A program made the position numbers and the translations under genes. From positions 15,147-39,321 of the forward strand of contig NW_014578271.1 in the NCBI RefSeq assembly GCF_000485595.1: a DNA stretch of 24,175 nucleotides, read 5' to 3'. The notes under the pieces were generated by a model. It had not been told where the DNA came from, did no database searches, and was given only the letters and a program-made list of their open reading frames with translations. Of the stretch, positions 17,659 through 24,175 are shown in pieces; position 1 is the first letter of the stretch, and every line of letters begins with the position of its first letter. Source of the stretch: Priapulus caudatus. Its lineage: Eukaryota; Priapulida; Priapulimorpha; Priapulimorphida; Priapulidae.

Positions 17659-18559
17659 TGCTGCATACTGTCGTAGGACGTTCCCGCGGTCGCGTGCGCC
17701 TTGCCACGGAACTGCGCGCAAGATCTGCGCTCAGTGCTTCGGATCAACACCTCCTTTCGGCAACGCTTCTCTAGTATCCCGTCTCATCTGGATATACGAA
17801 GTCTGATGCGGAAGTTGATATGCGTAGTATGGAATATGACCATGCCCAACCACCAGCACCATCAGCAGGCTGTATGCATTCAACGTCGGTGGGCATATGT
17901 TTCCATGAACCAGACTGACCGCGTGACGTCAGTGTACGTCACGCACGAACTCGGCTATCTCCATAGTTGAATGCATACTTTGTGCTCCGTTTCTTGGATT
18001 GCTGGCTCCCTTTCTTGGATTTTCCCAACTTGGGACCTCTGAATTATCTTTTATTCAAGCGCTCCAAGTGCCTGTGCTTCACCACAATGTGCTCACCATG
18101 CACATCTTCACGTTCAGTTCAGTTTCACGCCGAAAACTTTGTAGCTCAGTACCTTTATCTCCTGCTTTTATAAGTTTCCCAAATCTCAATATGCCTGTTT
18201 CTTCAATAACAATCATAGTTCGTAGGCCTACACAAACACAGTCACAATGTTTGCCCAGTCAATAAATGCCATTATTCCTGCCGATTGTCACAAATTCCTG
18301 CATGAATTGCAAACCATGTTTACAACCACTCAACCACATCATATATTTCGACATAAAACGATACAAATGTTATTATTTATCCCATTTTGTTTCTGTCCTA
18401 AAATAGATTAATTTCATCCAACAATTCCATACATGTGCATGCATGTTCAAGCAATAATGTATGCTGTTCACAATTGAGAATCGCCACATCACATGCAGTT
18501 CAAACTGCAATTCACTGCCACGTGTTTAAGAACTTCTGTCCCAACAGACAGTGATTATC
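17659..18559. other. Non-coding stretch, no feature recognised
   Basis: A CRE-like TGACGTCA occurs near 17922, inside GCGTGACGTCAGTGTACGTCACG. Open frames of 60-90 codons have no recognised domains. Confidence 0.45.
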
Positions 18560-18659
18560 AACTGCTGACCAGAAAGCTCCTAAAATTATTAACTGCTGAC
18601 CAAACAAACTGCTGATATTGGGGATTTCAATTCTATTATCAATTCTTACAAACTGCTGA
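18560..18659. repeat. Four copies of AACTGCTGA in 100 bp
   Basis: AACTGCTGA occurs at 18560, 18591, 18607 and 18651, and again at 19560 beside a Helitron fragment. The spacing is irregular (31, 16 and 44 bp). Confidence 0.6.
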
Positions 18660-18985
18660 TATAATTCGATATTAGGCATAAAATAACAGAAATCTCTCTT
18701 TACGGTTCCAAATCCAATTTTTTAAAGGGTAGGTCGGTAGGTACAAAAAACCTTTTTTTACTTAACAATTTATTTTAAAGTCAAAAATACCAAAACTGTC
18801 ATTCAGTGTGTTCATTTTCTACAACTTTAAACCCCGATACATATTTTGATAGAACAATTGTAGAAAACTATTGTTTATGAACACTCATTTCTATTTCTCG
18901 ACTTTATTTATGATCTTGCTCTAAAATAAATCAATTTCATATTCTTTTTACAACATTGCTAATAACAAAATCACCAAACATCACC
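18660..18985. other. Non-coding stretch before the Helitron relics
   Basis: Contains GGGTAGGTCGGTAGGTAC (18726-18743), shared in reverse with the element at 12591-12900, followed by A/T runs. Upstream helicase motifs of a Helitron are not visible here. Confidence 0.45.
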
Positions 18986-19412
18986 AATGGAACACGTTGT
19001 TGAGTCACAGCCTGCCATGCCAACGTCATAGAAGTCGGCATCCTACATAGACCAGCAACAGGCAAAACCGTATTCATACCACGCATACCACTCATCCCTT
19101 CAACATCACATCTTCCACTTCAATTTAAAAGACTGCAATTCCCTATCCGCCTTTGCTATGCTATGACAATAAACAAAGCCCAAGGACAGACTTTCACTAC
19201 CATTACTTTACCATTTACTATTTACCATTTACATTACTTTACCATCCATTACATACCATTACAAACTTTACCATTTACACTTACATAGGCTTGCACCTTA
19301 CTACACCTGTCATGTTGCCCTCTCACGAGTAGGCAAACCCACGGCGATGTTCATTCACACACAGGACAGGAACACCAAAAACATAGTTTACAAAGAAGCC
19401 CTTGATCCTTAG
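18986..19412 (+). pseudogene. Helitron helicase C-terminus, fragment A (broken)
   Basis: The translation from 18986 reads NGTRC-stop-VTACHANVIEVGIL, then GKTVFIPRIPLIPSTS, LQFKRLQFPIRLCYAMTINK and AQGQTFTTI. This is the Pif1-type helicase end typical of Helitron Rep-helicase proteins, with the motif containing INKAQGQT. A TTTACCATT-type expansion (about 19203-19282) then interrupts the protein. It resumes as GLHLTTPV and, after a 19-bp loss relative to fragment C, as HVALSRVGKPTAMFIHTQDR and NTKNIVYKEALDP with a natural stop at 19410-19412. Defects: an early stop, the expansion, a further stop at 19286-19288 and a frameshift. The normal role of the full protein is rolling-circle transposition. 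This copy is dead. Confidence 0.85.
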
Positions 19413-19622
19413 GTCAACTACAACACTAATACACTCATTCATGCATTCCCACCGTCCGAAAGATCACTTTAAGTTACTGATGTCCCAGACAGTCGGCCAA
19501 TTACAATAAACTAAAAAGGACGTTCGCGATAAAATCTCCGCTCCCAAAAACCATATCCAAACTGCTGACAAACAACTCATAGAAACTATCACTGAAAACT
19601 AAATCTAAATATTCGAGAATAA

Positions 19623-19952
19623 CTCTGCAATGGTACTACACTTAAAATCCATAGACTTCACAAACACCTACTTCATGCAGAAATACTCACCGGCCCTCAC
19701 AGTCGACAAAGAACATGAATACCCAGGATAATATTACCTCCATCTGATGTCAAACTATCATTTACACTTCAACGCCGCCAGTTCCCTATTCGCTTGGCTT
19801 ACTGCAACACCATAAATAAAACACAAGGTCAAACTTTCAAGAAGCTGGGCATTTTCCTCCCAAAACCCGTCTTCTCTCATGTCCAACTTTACCTTCACTT
19901 CTCACGTGCTAAATCTTTCGCTGAGATCAAGCTTCAACTCGAAAACTACTGA
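19623..19952 (+). pseudogene. Helitron helicase C-terminus, fragment B
   Basis: A single frame of 110 codons has one internal stop (TGA near 19713). It reads LCNGTTLKIHRLHKHLLHAE, then ILTG, IPRIILPPSDVKLSFTL, RRQFPIRLAYCNTINKTQGQ and TFKKLGIFLPKPVFSHVQLY, then FSRAKSFAEIKLQLENY and a stop. This covers the last Pif1/Helitron helicase motifs in the expected order. It differs in sequence from fragments A and C, ending FSRAKSF... rather than LSRVGKP..., so it comes from a different Helitron lineage. No 3' hairpin plus CTRR could be tied to it with confidence. Confidence 0.8.
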
Positions 19953-20107
19953 CAACCAAACTCAAGCAAAATCACAATCTCTTTACTACACTAGCAACGT
20001 TGTATACCATCAAGTTCTGCAATTTAGTGTCCATCACCTGTAAATCTGATCAAATAAACGTTTCTACTGTATTTTACTTCTTCAAAGTACTTCTTCTCAG
20101 CTAAACC

Positions 20108-20375
20108 ATGCATCTCTACATTTGTCCGCACCCGTCAGCATCACTACCATACACTTTCACTACCATAGGCTTGGGCCTGACTACACCTGTCTTCTTCCAT
20201 GGCATGCTCTATGTTGCCCTCTCACAAGAAGGCAAACCCACGACGATATTCATTCACACACGACACGAAGATCAAAAACATACTTTACAAACAAGCCCCT
20301 GATTCTTAGGTGACCTACAACACTAATACACTCATTCATGAATTCCCACCATCCGAAGGACGGGTACTTTGCTAG
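20108..20375 (+). mobile_element. Helitron 3' end: helicase tail, hairpin and CTAG terminus (fragment C)
   Basis: The translation gives FTTIGLGLTTPVFFHGMLYV, ALSQEGKPTTIFIHTR, then a frameshifted tail matching that of fragment A. The Arg of the usual ALSR motif is Gln here. Non-coding sequence (CTACAACACTAATACACTC...) parallels that after fragment A's stop codon. It ends with a short hairpin, CCATCC-GAA-GGACGG (one A/C mismatch; fragment A's version has CCGTCC), then about 8 nt and CTAG at 20372-20375, followed by T. A hairpin about 10 nt before a CTRR end with no terminal inverted repeat is the Helitron 3' signature. Confidence 0.8.
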
Positions 20376-21169
20376 TATTTTATAGTTTCCAATGATCTAC
20401 CCGTTTGCAGCTTCATGTTGAGCTGTTCCACAGAATGGGTTACATTTTTGGTGGTTGTTTGTCATAAACTACCATTTTGCCCAACTGTACTAAATATGCA
20501 AGGCTTCCTCTTGTTAGTAGGTAGCCAATACGGCAAAAAAATTGCTAAATTCATCCTATTTGGTCCCCAACTGCCTGTGGCACATTGATGGCAATCATAA
20601 GCTAATCAGGTAGGTAAATGCTAACGGTTCTAGGACAAATACCCCCCGGACAATCACCCCCCGGACAATTTGTTTTTAAGCATCTATGGAAAATCCTGAA
20701 AACTTCGAAAATTGTGATTTCAATTGCAAGCCTTTGAAAAAAAAGATTTAGTCTGGAATTTCCTTTACGTTTGATTGAAAATCTTGATTTAAGTGGAAAA
20801 ACTGTGTGCTTGTCATTCGCGTTCTAAGTTTTATTTTGATGATTTCATGTGCTTCCAAAAAATGCTAAATGCTCATGGAAAATCCGAATTTACTGTCTCC
20901 AGTGTCGCGAACATGAATTAAGATTTTTTATCTCAATTTCCCTTTCGGTAGTGCTCTTTTAAGAGTCATGCAAGAAAAATATGAAAATTATAATGAAATT
21001 TTTGAAAAATTGATTATTTCCTTTGCTACTGTGTTGCAGACGTGAACGGCTATGGAGGAGACTTGTTTGTTGGTGCTACAAGTTTTTTACTGGAACCTTG
21101 TTTTACAGGATGCAATCATCTCGGTTATCTTGATCCGTTAAATGACATCATCTTTGGCACTTCATTATA
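20376..21169. other. Non-coding stretch, no gene recognised
   Basis: Contains a tandem CCCCCCGGACAAT pair (about 20642-20670), which looks like the end of an interspersed repeat but has no visible partner. The rest is AT-rich with TTGAAAAT-type words. Confidence 0.45.
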
Positions 21170-22169
21170 GCTACGTCTACACGACGAACCTTAACTCGAG
21201 TTAGCCGTCTACACGGTGCTTTAACTCGAGTTAAGGTAACTCAAGTTAGCGCTTAACTCGAGTTGAGCTTAACCTCGCCAGTCGAATCGGAGGTTAAGCG
21301 TAACTCGCAGTTACCTTAACTCGATTAAGGCCCGTGTAGACGCTTAACTCGAGTTAGCTTAAACCTCACGATAGGCGGCCAGCACTAGTACGATGTACGT
21401 ACACACGCACGCACGCACGCGTACTTGCACACGCACGCACAACATCATGCACGCACGTGTACGTGCCACACGCACGCACGTGTACGTGCACACGCATGCC
21501 ACGCACGTACGCCACGCTACGTGCACATGCACACGCGCGCACGCACGCACGCACGCACGAACGGTGTACCTGCACCACGCGCGCACGCACGCCACGTGTA
21601 CTTTACTTGCACACGCACGCACACACTCATGCACGCCACGTGTACATGCACACGCACGCACGCACGCACGCACGTGTACCTGCACACACACGCACGTACG
21701 CACGCACGTGTACGTGCACACACACGACGCACGCAAGCACGCATGCACGCACGTGTACGTGCACACGCACGCACGCACGCACAAACGTGTACCTGCACAC
21801 GCGCGCACGCACGCACAGTGTACGTGCACATGAACGCACGGACGCATGCACGCACGTGTACGTGCACACGCACGCACGCACACATTGCACGCACATGTAC
21901 GCCACTCACGCATGCACGCACATTTACGTGCACACGCACGCACGCACGCACGCACGCACGAACGCACGCGTACGTACACGCGTACGCACGCACGCACACA
22001 CGCACGCACGCACACACGCACACACGCACGCACGTTTACATACACGCGCACCCACGCATGCACAATAAATCGGTAATAATCACTATCGGGTGTTGTCGTG
22101 TAGACGCTACATAATCGCTAACTCGAGTTAACGCTTAACTCGAGTTAAGGTTCGTCGTGTAGACGAGGC
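21170..22169. mobile_element. 1,000-bp inverted-repeat element holding the ACGC array
   Basis: The left end GCTACGTCTACACGACGAAC and the reverse complement of the right end (GCCTCGTCTACACGACGAAC) agree except for two bases. Both continue into CTTAACTCGAGTTA. TA lies directly outside each end (21168-21169, 22170-22171), so a TA target duplication is likely. The left part carries at least four TAACTCGAGTTA-type palindromes and another GTGTAGACGCTTAACTCGAG copy. The right part carries two more. The ACGC array (about 21395-22055) fills the middle, so the array seems to have grown inside a mobile element. There is no transposase. Confidence 0.75.
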
Positions 22170-22590
22170 TAAAATCTTCACTCATAGAATTCAGAATCAT
22201 TTGGCACTGTTCTAGGAAGCTTGGGATAATCACCCCTATAAGGACTGCCTGAAAACCACACCCAAATCAGCTTGGATTCAAGGACAATTAATCCAATGCA
22301 TGCTGAAGATCTAACCAGGTGGGTACCTAATGTTTGTGTTACGTACAAATCTTAACATCAAATGCAGTAGTTTCTTCAATTTCAGCCAATAAATACATGA
22401 TATTTAAGGGTGAATATTTTTTCCCACAAATCTTTGAGCGCGTGCTGTCTGCTCCTTTATATTTCACAAATAATTAAGTCATGTTGCCAAATGCTGCTTA
22501 CATCTTCAAATATCGCTTTTAAATTATCACTATCATGCTCGAAATAAGAAAAAAAATGGTTGTCCTGCGGACAACCCAGGCATAAAATCA
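21419..22590. repeat. Direct duplication, copy 2
   Basis: Second copy of 14342-15498. Colinear identity is high outside the array. Within the array, copy 2 shows many 1-bp differences (for example GTGCCACACG against GTGCACACG), which look like sequencing indels or rapid slippage. Here the block continues into a complete 899-bp transposon, where copy 1 breaks off. Confidence 0.9.
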
Positions 22591-23432
22591 GGTTGTCCGC
22601 AACAATTTCTGTTTGTCCCAAAAAAATATCCCCAAATCTCCTATTTTCAATCACATAATAATATGGTCAGAAAACACCAAAAAACAGTGGTTGCCAGGAT
22701 TTTTTAACAAGGGCCAAAAACAGCGAACTGCCGCAAAATAGTGGATGACTTAATATTTAATGGCTCCTCCGCCTCCCTCTCCACACCCTACGGCTCCTCT
22801 ACCTTCTCTGCAATCTTTTTTGGGTGCCATGCGAAAAGCGACATTTTTGTTCATTGTTCTCTGCTCCCAAGATATGCAATTGTTCAGTGGCAGATCTAGG
22901 ATTCCAATGAGGGGGTTAAAAACAAGCGGGGGGTATGGGGGTCCTCCCAGAAAATTTGAAAATGTGATCGCAGGAGATGGTATTTGCGGCACTTTGAGTA
23001 AATGTACAGCCGTCATTCTGACTACGACAATTCTCTTTTTTAAACTTTTTGATCAACATGAATCCCCACTGTTGTTTGTTTTGCATGGGCAAAGCCATCG
23101 GAAAATTCAAAATAGTAATGGAATAAAAATACCAAAATGTAGGGGTGAACTTGCTGGTTTGCTGGTTCCAAATAGAGTTCACATCTCATAAATCAGAAAA
23201 CCTGACATATACCAGGGTTGGAAATAGCAGCTGGTATGCGTCGCTTTCCCACACCATAGATTAATGGCGCGGCGCCAGGCTATAAGGCTCTTGGAGAACC
23301 ACTGAGAAAAACATAAATAAAGTGCGTTTTTCGTCACATTTTTCTGTTGTCCACCGGACAATGTCTCAGACTGGTTAGGTTGTCCGGCCGCAAATTCTGG
23401 TTGTCTCGGACAACCGCTTATTTCGAGCACTG
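22534..23432. mobile_element. 899-bp non-autonomous element, CAGTGCTCGAAATAAG ends, ACTAT duplication
   Basis: The left end CATGCTCGAAATAAG has lost one G compared with CAGTGCTCGAAATAAG at 15439. It is matched by CTTATTTCGAGCACTG at 23417-23432. ACTAT is duplicated outside both ends (22529-22533, 23433-23437). Subterminal GGTTGTCC...GGACAACC motifs occur near both ends (for example 22559-22577, 23376-23415). The CAGTG ends and 5-bp duplication suggest a hAT-related, 5-bp-target group, but this is inference. The interior has no transposase. It contains GTGGCAGATCTAGGATTCC (22889 on), which resembles the start of another repeat inserted inside. Frames of 80-140 codons crossing it look like chance. 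Confidence 0.8.
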
Positions 23433-23523
23433 ACTATACTGGAATACATGTAATTTTGTTTAATCTGATGCTTATCACATCTCAATTTTATTTACTTACT
23501 AATAAGCAATTTAATGTTTTAAG

Positions 23524-23640
23524 GAGACTGCTCAAATGTATGGTGTGGACTGGAGTGCCCCAGCAGTGCATGATACATGTATGTCAGCTGTTGAAGTGCC
23601 AGAGACTCCTGCATTTTTACTGAAAATGTACTTCTTTTAG
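23524..23640 (+). CDS. Possible 3'-terminal coding exon (partial gene)
   Basis: After an acceptor-like ATGTTTTAAG (AG at 23522-23523), the frame stays open for 38 codons: ETAQMYGVDWSAPAVHDTCM and SAVEVPETPAFLLKMYFF, ending at TAG (23638-23640). An in-frame stop lies just upstream, as expected for an intron. AATAAA occurs at 23766 and 23779, about 125-140 bp after the stop, so a 3' UTR is plausible. The YGVDWSAP...VEVP composition looks protein-like rather than repeat-like, but I cannot name the protein. No upstream exon is identified in the window. It may be a retrotransposon or host exon, or chance. Confidence 0.3.
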   Translation, partial: ETAQMYGVDWSAPAVHDTCMSAVEVPETPAFLLKMYFF

Positions 23641-23765
23641 CTCAGCAGTGTTCTTGAAAACTCACCAGTCTGTTGCATAATGTCTAGACTGTTGTGCCAT
23701 GCACGAGCTGACACAAACTAATAACTGCTGTCATATTTTTGATGAAAAATATTTGTGAAAAAAGT

Positions 23766-23784
23766 AATAAAGCCAAAAATAAAA
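23766..23784 (+). terminator. Two AATAAA poly(A) signals
   Basis: AATAAA at 23766-23771 and 23779-23784, placed suitably after the possible exon at 23524-23640. The AT-rich setting makes chance matches likely. Confidence 0.3.
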
Positions 23785-23794
23785 TTACCCGTGT

Positions 23795-24175
23795 TTCCGC
23801 TAACCCGACCCCCCTTATTTTTTCATGCCGACCCTAAAGATTTTATTGGGTAGAAAAAAAAAGTTACTCAAATACAGCTATTGCAATAGCATGTTTACAG
23901 ACTTGATTGTAATGCTGCTAGAACATGTTGAAATGAAAATAAACACTGATACTGAACATGTTAATTGCATACATGAATGCCTATTTCCTGAATGAATATC
24001 CTGTAAAACTCACATTTATAGATGATTACCAGTAATATTTCGGGATCAAACTAGTAAACCATTTTATAAAACATCATGTGCCTTGTATTAGCACCAATTA
24101 ATGCTAAAACTGGTACATGTCTCTACAGTTTGTTAATACCGTAAAAGTCGCATAAGTCGTCATCGTCTAACTCGT
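23795..24175. other. Non-coding stretch with a repeat fragment
   Basis: GCTAACCCGACCCCCCTTATT and ATGCCGACCCTAAAG (about 23800-23840) belong to the same style of GACC/GGTCGG repeats as those at 12591-12900 and 18726. Nothing else is recognised up to the window edge. Confidence 0.4.

Noticed and set aside
17990-18130. Minus-strand basic reading (GPKLGKSKKGSQQSKKR) as a ribosomal-like peptide
   Set aside because: Interrupted by a stop and not alignable to a family I know.
22760-23191. 143-codon plus-strand frame
   Set aside because: It lies within the non-autonomous 899-bp element, has no transposase signature, and the opposite strand is equally open.

Overview
The window looks like intergenic, repeat-dense nuclear DNA from an animal, most likely a marine invertebrate. 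Coding density is very low, and there is no operon structure or ribosome-binding-site pattern. One tandem C2H2 zinc-finger gene stands among many decayed transposons: inverted-repeat elements, Helitron helicase remnants and a LINE remnant. Long simple-sequence arrays are also present. A GACGGACGGAC track followed by an AGCTCA...TGAGCT hairpin, GGTAGGTCGG-type repeats and short TTAGGG tracts remind me of mollusc genomes. A lancelet or another invertebrate is not excluded. The species call is inference.

Layout. 1-3199: microsatellites, a degenerate ~35-bp minisatellite and short inverted repeats, no convincing gene. 3200-3375: a short element with CAGGGGCG ends. 3422-4363: a 936-bp inverted-repeat element with TTA flanks, holding a 38-bp palindrome. 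5416-6060: a GGAT minisatellite. 6786-9263: two ~470-bp copies of one repeat, with a 1,024-bp element with GGGGCCGTTTCACGAAGC ends inserted directly beside the second. 9803-10945 (minus): a 13-finger C2H2 protein, the only gene I call with high confidence, with a probable splice acceptor just upstream of its start. 11610-11675 (minus): a tRNA-derived sequence with A and B boxes. 12131-12196 and 12591-12900: two more repeat-family fragments. 14342-15498 and 21419-22590: a ~1.16-kb direct duplication 7.1 kb apart, made of a (ACGC)n-type array, an inverted-repeat terminus and flanking DNA. Its breakpoint lies ~60 bp inside a transposon that is whole (899 bp, 5-bp target duplication) only in the second copy. 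15531-15920 (minus): a LINE fragment spanning the endonuclease-RT linker. 18986-20375: three Helitron helicase C-terminal fragments, the last ending in a hairpin plus CTAG terminus. 23524-23640: a possible terminal coding exon with downstream poly(A) signals.

There is no sign of a multi-gene system. The interest lies in the mobile-element palaeontology: which element jumped into which, the unequal duplication, long alternating purine-pyrimidine tracts with Z-DNA potential, and the internal six-finger duplication in the zinc-finger gene. All element-family names are inferences from terminal sequences, target-site duplications or short protein motifs.
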